DNA of 64,000 nt from Hordeum vulgare subsp. vulgare (taxonomy: Eukaryota > Streptophyta > Magnoliopsida > Poales > Poaceae). The translations under genes and the position numbers were made by a program. The stretch lies in the NCBI RefSeq assembly GCF_904849725.1, contig NC_058520.1:317885186-317949185 (forward strand), given 5' to 3'. The stretch's first letter is position 1; each line of letters opens with the position of its first letter. This document shows positions 33,141-45,300 of this stretch, one piece after another. A model generated the notes under the pieces. That model was not told the DNA's origin. It saw nothing but the letters and a program-made list of their open reading frames with translations, and searched no databases.

Positions 33141-33806
33141 GTCCGGGAACAGCAGACCGACGCCGCCGGGCCTGAAACGGCGTCGCGAGCTCCATTGGCT
33201 GGAGCTGCTGGTCGGAGCGCTTCTTCTGTCGTCCGGGTGCTACGACTGCGTGCACGGGCACGGGCACGGTCTGCGGGCTCTGCGCGGCGGCCGTGGGCGA
33301 CGAGGTCCGCCGCGCGGGCGCCGGCGGGCAGCGAGGCGGCGACGAGCAGCGCGGCGGCGGCGAGGCAGGCCAAGACGCGGTCGGACCCCCGGCTGTCCCT
33401 GCGCGACGCGGCGGAAGGCGGAGGCCAGGCCGACGAGGCCGGAGCGGACCAGCGCGGCGAGCTCGTCGACCGCCGGCTGCAGGTCAGAGATGGGCGGGGC
33501 GGGGCGGCCGAGAGGAGAGCAGGGTGGGCTAGGTGTGGAGGAGAAGAAGGTTTTTTTTTTTTGCCTGTCCGGTCCGGTCCAGCTGGAGAGAGAGAGTCGA
33601 TTTTTCCCGGATCGAAGCGGTCCGAGCCGGTTTTCCGTGTAAGAGACTGACCCGTGGGTCATGTGTGTCAGAAAGAGCATCTATACGTAGAAATACAGGA
33701 TCTGCAAAATACGGCATGTATCTTGGTATGTATTTAGAAAAAAATTTGAAAGATGGCATCAACTTGTGAATACGGCCTGAATTGTGGTAGTCTTCTGCAA
33801 TTAACT
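33141..33806 (-). repeat. Right inverted arm of the Pack-MULE-like element
   Basis: Inverted match of the left arm, ending CTGCAATTAACT on the plus strand. It is about 65 bp longer, mainly because of a GC-rich expansion near 33330-33440 (GGCGGCGACGAGCAGC). The GC-rich part is open in several frames, but no protein family is recognisable. Confidence 0.85.
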
Positions 33807-34717
33807 CCCAAGGGCATGTCCAAGGCCGTGTCGCGCATTCCGTCGATATTAAAAAATAAACACTCCTCTATCAACTATGCAATGATACGCGAACTTCGAA
33901 TATTTATTTTTTTCATATACTTAAAAATGCAGCCACACTATTTCATCTTTTCGAGCGCATACCTCGTAGTTGTCCGATCGTGCGGACCGATCTCTGATTC
34001 CACACGCATGCATTTATTTAAGACTTTAAAAAAAATTCAAAATTCATAACTTTTGACTCTAGCATCAAATTTCAAATCCGTTTTTATCATTGTGTTTATC
34101 ACGATGAGTACTTTAAAACTAGATCTCATATGGATAGGTTCCGACACAACTTTTGTTGATCAACTTTGGGGTGATATTGAGACAACTTTAGTGTAATAAA
34201 AGCAAATTCTTAGTAGTGTGTGTAGTATGATGTATATTAACGAAAATTCCTTCAAAGTTATCTACCATGACTAGAAGGTTAACTAATTTAACCCTTTAGC
34301 AACCACATGCGCTATTTTTCAACCTGAAATGGTTAAATTATGCGTTATTTCCAAGCTGAAAGGATTAAATTATGCGTTGGATGTGCATGCTCAGCTCCTT
34401 ATGCGTTGGATGTGCATTAATTCCTGTACGAAAAAATCAAAAAGTTAAACCATGTGTCGGAATTATCATATGTTTTCATCGTTGGGTTCATCATCACGAA
34501 CTCTTGAAAACGAGATCACATATGAATATGTTTGAAGAATTTTTTTTTTCAAAAGCAACTTTGATGCTAGATGAGATAACCTTAGTGCTAAACAAAAGCA
34601 ACTTTAATGCTAGATGAATTGCATCGTGTGTATACGTATGAGTTGCTTGTTGAATGCATTGAAGTTACACAAAAACACACTAAAAGTTAACTTTTTTGTG
34701 ATACTCGAATGCAATTG

Positions 34718-34948
34718 TGGCAACTATTTACGAATAGCAGGCAACTCAGCATCAATGGTAGGCAAGTGAACATCAACCGTAGCCAATTGATCATCAATAA
34801 TAAGCAACTGAGTATCAAAATTGAGCAATTTCACACTATTTGTCAGCAACTAAGCATCAACCATAGGCAACTGGTCATCATTCATAGGCAACTAGGCATC
34901 AATGTTTGGCAATTTCATACTTTTTGTAGGCAACTAAGCATCAACTGC
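34718..34948 (+). repeat. Eleven 21-bp tandem units
   Basis: Exact 21-bp spacing of units such as AGGCAACTAAGCATCAAC. Because 21 is a multiple of three, one frame (34709-35074) stays open and encodes seven-residue repeats of the type RQLSINX. Two units 84 bp apart (starting near 34823 and 34907) share a different version containing CAATTTCA, which hints at a four-unit super-repeat. Confidence 0.9.
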
Positions 34949-35410
34949 GTGCAATTACTTGTACGTAGCACTAAATGTGTCTTATGTTTTGTGTGTTTTT
35001 TCTTTTTTACAAAAATCAACCAAATAAGTAGTCCAACTAGGCCAAAAAATAAGTTGCTTTCCTATAACACTTAAGTTGCCTCAATATCATCTAAAGTTGC
35101 CCAAAAAAGCTTGTCGAAACCTATCATATTGTATGTACTTTTGAAGAACTCATCGCAAGAAATCCAATAGTGAAAACGAATCTAAATTCCGACACTCGAA
35201 TCAAAAGTTATGACATTTAAAAAAAATTGGAAACCTAAATAAATGCACGTGCTCTTGTTTTGGCTATCACGTACGCGTGGGGGCTCCTTTTGAGAATGCG
35301 CCCGCGACAACGAACGAGCGCACTAGCGCTCGCTAGCCGTGTCCTTACTTTTGGACGTGGTTAGCGAGCGCATCGGCGCTCGTTCTCGATAGCGAGCGCA
35401 CCTTTCATAA

Positions 35411-35663
35411 GGATCTCCACAGTGGGGTATCATAGCTAGTATCATATGCTAATGTGGAAAATAACTAAAGAAGAGAGAGATGGTTAGAGTAACATAGGTA
35501 GATAGTGTATCATGTCAAATGATATGGTACTATTTGTCATGCATGTCAATAAATGAGATCACCTATGATACTATTTTATAATATTATGCACTATGGAGGA
35601 AGTATCATACAATAGTATCATATGCATCATACTACTATATGTTACTCCCGAATATGAGTAGCC
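35411..35663. mobile_element. Tourist-like MITE at the centre of the foldback
   Basis: It is 253 bp long. The left end GGATCTCCACAGTGGGG and the inverted right end GGCTACTCATATTCGGGAG are related inverted termini. A TAA duplication lies at 35408-35410 and 35664-35666. The interior has several TATCATA-type repeats. Similar MITEs are common in Triticeae. Confidence 0.8.
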
Positions 35664-36009
35664 TAAAGGTAACACCACCCACGTTCTTCGTGAGGACGGT
35701 CAAAAAGCAAACCACGTGTATTTATTGGCATTTCAAAAAATTCAAAAAGTCTTAACTTTTGATTCGAGTGTCTGAATTTAGATCCGTTTTCACTATTGGG
35801 TTTCTCGCGACAAGTTCTTCAAAACAAGATCTCATATGAATAGGTTTTTCCGAACTTTTTTCCGAGCAATTTTGTGTGCTATAGAGGCAACTTTAGTGCT
35901 ATATGCAAGCAACTCCTTTCCCCCACTACCTATCTGCCGTGGAATTCTTCGAAATAGGTTACCACGACTAAGAGTTGACAAGATTCACCTCTAAAAGCTT
36001 TATATATTA

Positions 36010-36172
36010 GTCAATGATGATCAGTTGCCTATGATTAATGCTCAGTTGCCTACAAATACTGTGAAATTGCTCAATTTTGATGCTCAGTTGCCTATTATTG
36101 AAGGTTAATTGTCTACGGTTGATGTTTAGTTGCCTATCATTGATGCCTAGTTGCCTGCTATTCGTGAACAGT
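36010..36172 (-). repeat. Mirror copy of the 21-bp repeats
   Basis: About seven units such as TCAGTTGCCTATGATTAATG in inverted orientation, fewer and less regular than in the left arm. This confirms that the tandem repeats existed before, or formed together with, the inverted duplication. Confidence 0.8.
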
Positions 36173-36960
36173 TTCCATAATTGCACTCGAGTATAACGAA
36201 AAAGTCAGCGACTTTTAGTGTGTTTTTTCGCAACTCCGGTGCATTCAACAAGCAACTCATGCATATACACACGATGCAATTTATCTAGCATCAAAGGTTC
36301 TTCTGTTTAGCACTAAAGTTGCCTCATCTAGCATCGAAGTTGCCTCTAAAAAATTCTTTAAAACATATTCATATGGGATCTTGTTTTGAAGAGTTCATCA
36401 CGAGGAACCCAACGATGAAAACATATCATAATTCTGACACACGGTTTGATAGTTATAGCTTTTTGAAATTTTTTTCATACAGGAGTTAATGCACATCCAA
36501 CGCATGTGGAGCCGAGCATGCACATCCGACACATAATTTAACCATTTTAGTTTGTAAATATCTCACGACATTTCCATGTGGTTGCTAAAAAGTGAAGTTA
36601 GTTAACCTTCTAGTCCTCATAAACAACTTTGAATGAATTTTTGTTGATAGGCGATCATGCTACGCACACTAATAAGAAGTTGCTTTTTTAGCACTAAAGT
36701 TGTCTCAATATCACCCAAAGTTCCTCAAAAAAAATTTGTCGGAACCTATTCAAATGGGATCGAGTTTTGAAGTACGCATCGCGACAAACATAATCGTGAA
36801 AATTGATTTGAAATTCGATGCTAGAGTCAAAAGTTATGGATTTTAGAAAAATTTGAAGCCCCAAATAAATTTGTCTACCACGTGAGCGCTACTAGATTGG
36901 TCGGTTGGTCATGATATGGGTGCGCTCGGGGCAGTTAAAAAGTGCAGCTGCACTTTTAAG

Positions 36961-37439
36961 TATTTGGGTTTATTTTTAGAAGAACAAGGATGATCCCCCG
37001 TTTCCATTGCGCGAATGAAACAAAAATAGTCGTTCATACACCAACTCACTAAGAGGGGCAATTTAAATTAACAAACAAAAAGTTAAGAACAAAATCAAAT
37101 AGACTTTTTACATGAGCCACACACACATATTGGTAAAGCAATGGAGCTAAATTTACTGCTTGCAAGAGATTTCCAAAGAATTTTTTCTTTGTCTTCAGGG
37201 GTGCCGCCGCGGGTGCTGAGGAGACCAGCAAGCGACGAGTGTCAACACCGGACTGGTTGCAGCAATCTTGTCACTGGATTCCCTTTTCTTCATAGGCGAG
37301 AGGAAGCCCCCCACTTCATCATAGATCTTGATCTTACCTCACGGATCAAATGCCAGCCCGTCCTTTGCAGCAAGACTTGAATTCTGTCATTGTAGCCATC
37401 AGCAATTTCCATAGGAATCTTGCTAGATGCACTCAGAAG
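36961..37439. other. Unassigned sequence next to the LINE
   Basis: Only short frames are present. The part from about 37140 has a GC-rich patch (37195-37245) and may be the 3' untranslated region of the minus-strand LINE or a captured scrap. I cannot assign it. Confidence 0.3.
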
Positions 37440-38560
37440 GCCAAGAGTTTCTCCTTGTACTGATGTGGGGACAGGATAGCCCAGATTTGGATGGTTTTCA
37501 AAATCAAGCTCAATACATGATTAATGGACACACAAGTGGTGTTCTTGAAAATCATATAATTTTTATATTTCCAAAGACACTAGACTACAACAAGCTAATT
37601 GTATCTAAAGCAGAGTTCTTATTATTGGAGACCAAGAGTCTAGCTACAGACTCAAAATCTTCCCCAATATGTATATTAAAGTGACCTTTAATAAAAGGCC
37701 ACACATTTTTAGCCACTACATAACCAAACAATAGATGATTAGTGGATTCTCATTGAGAGCAAAACAAAATACAAGAGGTTTTATAATGTGTTTTTCCTTG
37801 GGTTATCCCTAGTCATTACTTTATTATGTAAAAGTGGCGACATGAAAAACATGTATTTGGGGGGGGGGGGGGGGGTCATAAGTTTCCACACTCCTGCCAC
37901 AATCATAGGTTGAATCCCCATAAAATTAATCACGTGGTACAATGAGCTTGGAGTGTACCACCCTTTGGTTTCAAACTGCCAAACAAGGGTGGCAGGGGTA
38001 GAGGAAAACTCAATGCTCCCAACTATCTCCACTAGCTGGTACCACTGATCCATAAGTTCGTCATCAAAATTTCTTCTAAAAGAAAGTTTCAGTTGGTGGA
38101 CATCCCAGACCTCATTAGTACACCTAGTTTACTCATTGCAGATAGAGTAGACATGCCAAGACTGCACTGCCAGGGGAGAAGTACCAAACGAAATATCTTC
38201 CCAAAATCTAATCTTGTCACCTACTCCAATTTTCCATCTATAGCAAGATTTTAGAGCTTGTACAATTGATCTAATACCTTCCCAAAATCTAGAAGTTTTC
38301 TGGTTAGGGTTGGGAGCAAAGCGGTTAGGTCTCCTAGCCATGTACTTGTGGTCAATAATCATATTCCAAGGTTTTCATTCCCCGTCATAGTATATCTTGA
38401 TCCAAGATCCCAAAGGGCACAAATTAATTTCCTGTAGGTTGGGAATTTCCAATGCTCTAAATCGCTTTTTCATAGAATCCATTCCCCAATTGGCCAAGTG
38501 AAGTTTCATGCGTCCTTCAAAGTCATTCCGCACATAGTTATCCATGTGTGAGTTGATCAT
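37440..38560 (-). pseudogene. LINE C-terminal zf-RVT region, broken
   Basis: Frames 38375-38560, 38129-38362 and 37781-38053 show the pattern of plant LINE C-termini: WQFETKGWYTPSSLYHVINF, then a VWKL block and a FMSPLLHNKVMTRDNP stretch. The next frame would carry the Cys/His finger (near 37760), but its cysteines are mostly lost. Confidence 0.75.
37859..37875. repeat. Poly-G run of 17
   Basis: Seventeen consecutive G bases inside the LINE C-terminal region, giving a run of prolines on the minus strand. The length may be an assembly or sequencing uncertainty. Confidence 0.9.
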
Positions 38561-38569
38561 CTCTACAAC

Positions 38570-39539
38570 CTATTTGGGGAATTTGAAGAAAGATAGTAAG
38601 TAGATGAGGATGTTGGCAAGGCATGCTTGTGTGAGGACAAGCATGACTTTATATGAGAGGAGCTGCCCTCTCCACCCAGCAATCCTTTTTAGAAAATTGT
38701 CTAGAATAGGTTGTATATCTTTGCTTCTCAATTTGTCATGATGGAGAGGGATGCCCACATATTTAATGGGGAAGCTACCACCACTACAAGCTAAGACAGG
38801 GATGAAGTTTTGAAACTCAAGGCCATCAATATTGATAGGGATGAGTTCACACTTAGAATAGTTGATTCTCATGCGAGACACTTGCTCAAAACAAGTCATG
38901 GCTATTTAGAGATTATGGTCATGTGAAGGGTTATTGTATAAAAACAAGATGGTACCATATGCATATAGGAGGCACATGACCCCTAGAGCAAACCCCAGTA
39001 TAAAGACCAACAATCAAGTTCTCATCACCAGCCTTGGCTAGCATTTAGTAAGGACATCTACTATTATATTATAGAAGAGTGGAGAAATGGGGTCGCCTTG
39101 CCTAAGCCCTTTACGAGTGAGAAAGAAATTCCTCTCTACCTTAATTAAGTTGGACAACGGAACCACCATAGGTAAGGTGTTGAATCTAGAGTAACCACTT
39201 ATCTAAAAAAACTTAATTTTAAAAGATTAATCGGGAAATCTAGGTCAACCTTATCAATTTTTTTCTCATAGTCTAGCTTGAGAACTAGGCCTTGGCCTTT
39301 ACAAGAATGGACTAAATGCAGAACCTCATGAGCAGTACCTACACTTTCTAGTATATACCCGCCTTTAAGGAAAGCACATTGATTATTAGCATTCAATCTC
39401 TACAAGACATTAGAGAGTCTATTGGTAAGAACTTTGGAAAAAAACTTAAAGCTATATTTAATCAAACTACTCAGTCTGAATTTCTTCACTTAAGTAGCTT
39501 TGGCTTCTTTAGGGATGAGAGAGAGCATAGAAAAGTTAA

Positions 39540-39598
<59 letters not shown>

Positions 39599-40034
39599 CT
39601 TTATGAAAATCTTCAAACATAGAATCGAATCAGGTTTAATCAATTCCTAGAAATGTTGGTACAAAAGGAAGGGAATACCATCAGGGCCAGAGGGCATCTG
39701 GGTAAGAACTAAAAACAACTTTTAAAATTTCTTATTGTGAAAAAGTTACTTCTAACAAGTCATTCTCAGAATGAGAAACTTTTTTTGCGGCATAGAAAAA
39801 GTCAGTTCTAAGACTAAAACCATTATTCTCTTCTTTCTTAAAGAGATCCTTACAAAATTCACTAGCTATGTTCAGCGTGTATTTGATGTGAGTAACAGGG
39901 TCATCAAGGGAGTGAATGAGGGTTTTCCTCCTTTGAGTAGCAACTTCATGTAAGTATGCAATATTCATATCTCCCTCCTTAATATATTTATATTTAGAGC
40001 TCTGTTTATCTTTGATTTCCTCCTGGAGCCACAT
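38570..40034 (-). pseudogene. LINE reverse transcriptase, broken
   Basis: Pieces on the minus strand: QCAFLKGGYILESVGTAHEV and LVLKLDYEKKIDKVDLDF (39199-39396), where the family has DYEKAYD. The catalytic box near 38955-38972 reads LLYAYGTILFL instead of a YADD box, so both catalytic aspartates are gone. The thumb region (MRINYSKCELIPIN and KYVGIPLHH) is at 38570-38899. The enzyme would copy LINE RNA at the nicked target; this copy cannot. Confidence 0.85.
39542..39595. repeat. (AT)n microsatellite
   Basis: A 54-bp perfect AT run interrupting the LINE reverse transcriptase. It accounts for a Tyr/Ile repeat frame on the plus strand. Confidence 0.95.
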
Positions 40035-40097
40035 TTTCTAGAGTTCAACATCAATGAATTTTCTTCTTGCAAACTCAACTTCAGAAAGATGAGAGGA

Positions 40098-41134
40098 CTA
40101 TGATTTGATGTCTAGGGTGTCAAAAAATTCAAGAACATTCTTTTGGTATCTCCTAAGGCAGGCCTCTTCATTGGAGCTCCATCCTATACTTTTCCTAAGT
40201 TCCCTAATTTTTACTTGCCAGTTATCCAATGCACAGCTCGTGGGTTCTCGATAAATTTCCCGAACAAAATCAGAGAAATCTTCCCTCAAGAGCCATGACA
40301 TTTCGAACTTATAATTATTTTTTCTAGGTAGGTGGTTCACGAGAGTCCCAAAGAATATTTGTGTGATCACTACCACATCTAGGCAGTGTTTTACATCTGG
40401 ACAGGGGTGCAAACTTATCCGTGCCAGTGTCATAGAAAAGCCTATCTATGGTGGACATGATGAGATCTACATGATTATTAGCTTGAGTATTTTTTCTACT
40501 AGAAAGTTTGATTTCTAAAAAACTCCAGATCTCAATCAAAGCATTAAAGTTAACACACCAATTGTGATTGATTAGTGCATTACTTTTATCTCTAGCATTC
40601 CTAACAAGGTTGAAATCTCCCCTGGTAAGAGTAGGGGTGTCAACATCTACAAGAAAGTTATGGAGTTCAGAGATAAAAGCATCTTTGCCTTCATCACAGG
40701 GGGGGCCATAAACAGTAATAACTCTAAAAGTATGACCATTAGACTTCATATCAAAAAATAACTAATAAAAAATGTACATGAGACCAGGAAATAACATAAA
40801 AAATATCCACGTCTACTCCCATCAGGATGCCTCCAGCACAGCCTTTAGATGGTAAGTAGTGCCAAGAAAATTATCTCACTCCAATAAGGGATTTTAAGTA
40901 AGAGGTAGAAGAATCCTCATTTTTGGTTTCTTGAAAACCCAAAATAGTAGCATGGGTTTTAAGAATAGTGACAATGATCACAGGTTTTCTCCCGTAGGCA
41001 AAAATCCCCTTAACATTCTGGAAAAAACATTCATGGGGGAGCCCTAGTCCTGGGGTGCTTGTCCCTCCATGTTTACAAACTAGAGAGCATAATCCCGCAT
41101 TAGGGCTTGCGGGGTAGGTCAGAAAAGGTATCAC
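40098..41134 (-). pseudogene. LINE endonuclease domain, broken
   Basis: Minus-strand scraps of the APE-type endonuclease that nicks target DNA: ILGFQETK near 40940 (the metal-binding Glu), FRVITVYGPPCDEGK near 40720, and GDFNLVRNARDKSN near 40620, where D and N are active-site residues. GSDHTNILWD near 40345 supplies the final SDH. At least two frame changes separate the pieces. All recognisable catalytic residues survive, which is unusual given the ruined reverse transcriptase. Confidence 0.82.
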
Positions 41135-41340
41135 TAGTGGCGCTACATGGTGATTTAGACCCTAGAGAAGAATCGACAGTTTTGTCTTGGGTCATATTAG
41201 CAACACTTTTGGGTAAATTTTGACTATCTTTTTGGGGTTCAACGTCTATAACAATTCCAGTAGCAATAGAAATAAATGTGGGGTTTTTGTAAAGAGAGAA
41301 GGGCAAACGTTTCTTACCATGTTCATTTGGAACCTCAAGA

Positions 41341-41781
41341 TTCTACACCCCCTTGAATTGTTGTGCCTTCTCCATGATGGATCTCTTGTAACTAGCTATC
41401 CTTGTGCTCATACTCTCAAAAATATTTAAGTGAAGCATTAGAGTACAATTATTTCCCAAAAATCTGAACACCGCCCTGCTCTAAAAGATGTAAGTGAAGC
41501 ACTAGAGCAACTGCCTAGCTCAAAAGATATAAGTGAAGCATATAGAGTATTCTAACAAATTATGATGAACGCGTGTCTCTCCCAAATATGTGAGTCCAAA
41601 TATCAATAATTATGGAAAACTAAAATAAAATAACACTATAATACATGATGTTCCAAGCAAAACTTGATGAATAAAAATATAGCTCCAAGTGACATACCGA
41701 TAGTATGGAGGCGAAAGAGGGGATGTCATCCAGGGCATCCCGAAGCTTGTGGGGTCTTCCTTGAATATTACCTTGGTGTGC
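41341..41781 (-). mobile_element. Internal sequence of the minus-strand Athila-type Gypsy, left part
   Basis: Includes AGAGGGGATGTCATCCAGGG and CCCGAAGCTTGTGGGG, diverged from a block I associate with Sabrina/Fatima-type internal regions. Three loose repeats of AAGTGAAGCA with following sequence occur at 41430-41545. It continues at 47181 beyond the solo LTR. Confidence 0.6.
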
Positions 41782-44700
41782 TGTAACGACCAAGATGCGG
41801 TCCTTTCCGATCTGGGGGTCGAGGCCCCCGAATAGGAAAGAAGCGCATCTAAGCGTTTCACAAGCAAGTAACATAGCACTAAATAATATTACAAGTAGAC
41901 AATTTGGGATTCAACTGTCTTCTTATTAAAAACTCAGAGTACAACGCAGATACAAACAAGGTAGTTCCGGTACGGACTACAAAACAAGGAAAATGCTATT
42001 CTACCCGCTGCAGGCCCACGATCACGACCACGGCTTAGTCCTCTGGATAGTTCACGTAAAGGCGGTCTGTCTCCTCGTCGTACTGCCACGCCAGCTGGGT
42101 GACGTCGGGATCATCTGCCTCTGGGGTACCTGTACCTGCTGGGAGTTTCGGAGGAATCCGTGAGCCACGGGGACTCAGCAATCTAAGACCTTGGTGCCAG
42201 AACTAGTCATGTTATTGGGTAGGGTAAGGATGAAGTGTATCCGGCTGCAGCACCCTATGCTTGAATAAGTGGCTAACTTACGCAAAATAGAAGTAAAGGT
42301 GGTCTACACTAACGGTCGGATTAACTTGATCATAAGTGATCCTGAACACCTACCTACGACATTCATAACCCCACCGTGTTCCCGATCGAAGAGAGATCTT
42401 CGAAGGGACAGTCACGGTTACGCACACAGTTGACAGTTTTATTAATTTATGTTTAAGTTCTCTAATACCGGATGTTAACAAAATATTCCAAGTTGCCACA
42501 TAACCGCGGGCACGGCTTTCCGAAAGATTAAACCCTGCAGGGGTGCTCCAACTAGTCCATCACAAACGAACACACGCCGCAAAGGCATCCTCTATCACGA
42601 ATCTCGTGATCTTGTCGGATTCCTTAGAGGAAAACCTCAACCCTGGGGGAACCCAAAGCTTCACTGGGATTCCTATACGCAAGATATACCGCTAAGGTAA
42701 GACAAGGCTAGCAGGACCTCCCGACGTGTCGACGATCCTGATAAGAGCCGCGTATCTCAGTCTCAGGACACGTCGGATGAGCACAGCGTACGATGGCCTG
42801 ATAGACATCTCCCGAGTTGCCCCGGGTTGGCCCCGCACACGACTCAAGTTTGGACCAACGCTCATGAGGAGCACTGGCCCGGGTTGTTGATTAGAATCCT
42901 CGGGGTAGCTATTCCCTATGCAGTTTATTATTAAGTGATTAGCAAATTAACACCAAAGTTGGGTCCTGCCGGACAAGCCTTAGCACTACGCGATTTATCA
43001 AGGGGGTCCCCATAACAACCCCGAACGTGTTAGGAGCGATCATTATGGAATCAAACACCGGTAACCGGTAACTAAGGCGGCAATAACGGAACAAAGCACC
43101 CGGCAAAAGGCTAGGCCTCCCGTCATTTACCAAGTATATAGGTGCATTAATTAAATAACAGAACTTAATATAATGATATTAAGCTCATGTCATCACATGA
43201 GTTTAAAACACCTGCAACTATCAAAGCTAACATTAGTAGCTGAGCAAGCCTACTTAGCCACACAAGTTTTGCTAGGAAGGGGTACAGAGTTTGGGCTCAT
43301 GGCATATGAAGAGGCAATTTAATTTCAGTGGTAGGCAGCGAGCAATATGACATGGAAACGAAACTAACATAACAAGTCTAGAGATGGAATCAAGGTCATG
43401 TCATCTTGCCTGTGATATCCTCAGCTTGGAATGGTTCTGGATCGTCCTGCACGTACTCTCCTGACTCCACGTATTCGTTCTCCGATCCCGGTGCTACCCA
43501 ACATAAGAATAACAGCCAATGAACAGCAGCACCACAAGATGCAACAATCATATGATGCATGAGATGAAAGTTGAGCATGCACCACTATTTCTATCACTAG
43601 CACAAGCAAAATAAACTACAACAAGTTTCTGGACAGAACTGTGCACTAAGCTATTTTTACATGCATGGGAATGACATGAACAGATGCGGCTCGTGAAAAC
43701 GGTGCAAAACCATATAAAGAACATTGCAAACAGAGCTACGGATCAACGGGAATCAACGAAACAAGATATGAGGCTCTACGTGAAAGAATCAACACCACAC
43801 TCCCAATTGGCACAAATCTGGTATTCCCAGGTTGCCAAGACATGTAACAACCCAACATGAATGAATTGGAGCAAGGTAGAATACCACAATATCAATTAAG
43901 CACATACTTTGTTCAAAATGACAAAACTTCATAATCTGCCATAATCTGCATCTTAGCTGTTTGGAAGCAACATGCAACATAGCTACAGGTCTTCAAACAT
44001 GACAAATACTATATGTGGCTGTTGCCAACCAAGAACACTACAAGCACCAGCAAGAATCGCAGCAAAAGGAATTAAACTCTAGAAGATACAAGGCCACAAA
44101 CTTTCCCAAAACCATCAGATCTCAGGGACTTAGTGAAAATTCCTCCACCTGAGTTTCTGTTTCTGTTCTGAAGCTTTTTGACAGCAATCAAAACACAACC
44201 TACTGGGCTCCAAATGACTTGAAAATTGACAGGGAGCTTCACAAACATATCAGGTTCACAATCTTAGAACTGAACTAGGGCTAGTTCTCAACAGAATGAC
44301 CAGCACATCCTCATCTATAGGGGAAGCAAATGTTTCCAGAATCCCAGACTTAGTGAAATTTCAGAGTTCACTAGTCTGGAATTTTTCAGCCACATGCCCA
44401 CTTTGTCTAGGCATAGTTTGCTCACAAATAACACCAAGTGATAAATGACACCACTATGGTGTAGAGCAAAACTCCTACTACTATCACACAAAAACTCATG
44501 CCCTTGGGCTCCACCTATTCCATGGAATCAAAGACCAAACTTGCAACAAAACTGAATATGCAACTCCATAAAGCACCCTACTAAGACCACCACTACCAAG
44601 GTAGAGTTCATGTGCACAATGTAAAAGTGACATGGGGGTTTGAACCCCATGTTTGTGTCATGCACATCAACTTCACAACTACTTCTCTCTAAGTCTCCCA

Positions 44701-45225
44701 CACAAACAATATACCATGCCCTCTCACATATGGTCATGTGGAGGTGCAAGGCTTGCCTGCCAAGGTGGGATGCTACTCACACACACACCTAGTCCACATC
44801 ACTCTCAAGCACATCATGCTCAAGATCAAATCCACACTCTTACTCATGTAATCAAAGCAACAATCACTAGAACAAGATCTACTATACTTATACACACACC
44901 ACCTAGTGCAACATCAAATGCAAGCACCTACAGCAAAGAAGTACCTACACATGTTACCACTACACTTGCTATCATATCTTAGGATCAACTACTAGGAAGC
45001 ACCACCATACACACAATCTAGTGCCACTAATCCCATATGTATGTCCTCACACACACATGCATATATGCTCTTCTCATATGAACACACACATGCAAACCTG
45101 ATATGGCACCTCTTATTGCAGCATAGGATGAAAAATTAAATGCCAAGCCATCTATGGATTGTGGCACAAGTAAGGCATCAAGCAAAGAGACAAGAAAGAA
45201 AATAACATGAAGGAAAAAAAATAAA

Positions 45226-45300
45226 AGGGGCACCCTGGGTTTCGAACCCAGAACCCACTGGTGCACAAATCCTCCCCATACCACTCTGCTACTGTCATAT
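45226..45300 (-). other. tRNA-like module 1 in copy B
   Basis: On the minus strand an A box TAGCAGAGTGGTA (45279-45291) and a B box GGTTCGAAACC (45238-45248) at tRNA-like spacing. The T-stem (CTGGG/CCCAG around the loop) forms five good pairs. It is in the same position in the LTR as module 1 of copy A. Confidence 0.55.

Larger units (their letters stand above)
31181..33806 (-). mobile_element. Pack-MULE-like element with captured kinase exons
   Basis: Two inverted arms of about 600 and 665 bp (31181-31781 and 33141-33806) enclose 1.36 kb. The middle holds three exons and the introns of a Raf-like kinase gene. Long inverted arms around fragments of ordinary genes, with introns kept, define Pack-MULEs. 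The expected 9-bp duplication is not clear: CCCAGGGGG (31170-31178) and CCCAAGGGC (33807-33815) agree at seven of nine bases, but the left one is not directly adjacent. No transposase. Alternative: a local inverted duplication of genomic sequence. Confidence 0.7.
33920..36960. mobile_element. Giant inverted repeat (foldback element)
   Basis: The left arm (about 33920-35290) reappears inverted at about 35690-36960. Shared outer blocks include ATACTTAAAA followed by TGCAGC, and ACTTTTGACTCTAGCATC. Each arm is itself bounded by an inverted pair of about 170 bp (34040-34210 with 35050-35215; 35745-35900 with 36680-36850). Each arm also holds 21-bp tandem repeats. The centre holds a MITE. No transposase and no certain target duplication. 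Confidence 0.7.
37440..41340 (-). mobile_element. Plant L1-type LINE (RIX), decayed and 5'-truncated
   Basis: From right to left on the minus strand: a tail of ORF1 or the inter-ORF region, then endonuclease, reverse transcriptase and the zinc-finger C-terminus (zf-RVT). Many stops and frameshifts. No poly(A) tail or target duplication was found. It adjoins Gypsy internal sequence near 41340. Confidence 0.8.

Noticed and set aside
33195..33650. Frames of 130-151 residues in the right arm of the Pack-MULE-like element
   Set aside because: Arg/Gly-rich translations of a very GC-rich inverted arm; open in all phases and partly matched by the other arm in different phases.
34718..34948. CRISPR-like array
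   Set aside because: Units are contiguous 21-bp tandem repeats without spacers, in a plant genome.
37141..37380. Possible small gene with a GC-rich start
   Set aside because: No domain, no splice structure I could support, and it adjoins the 3' end of a minus-strand LINE.
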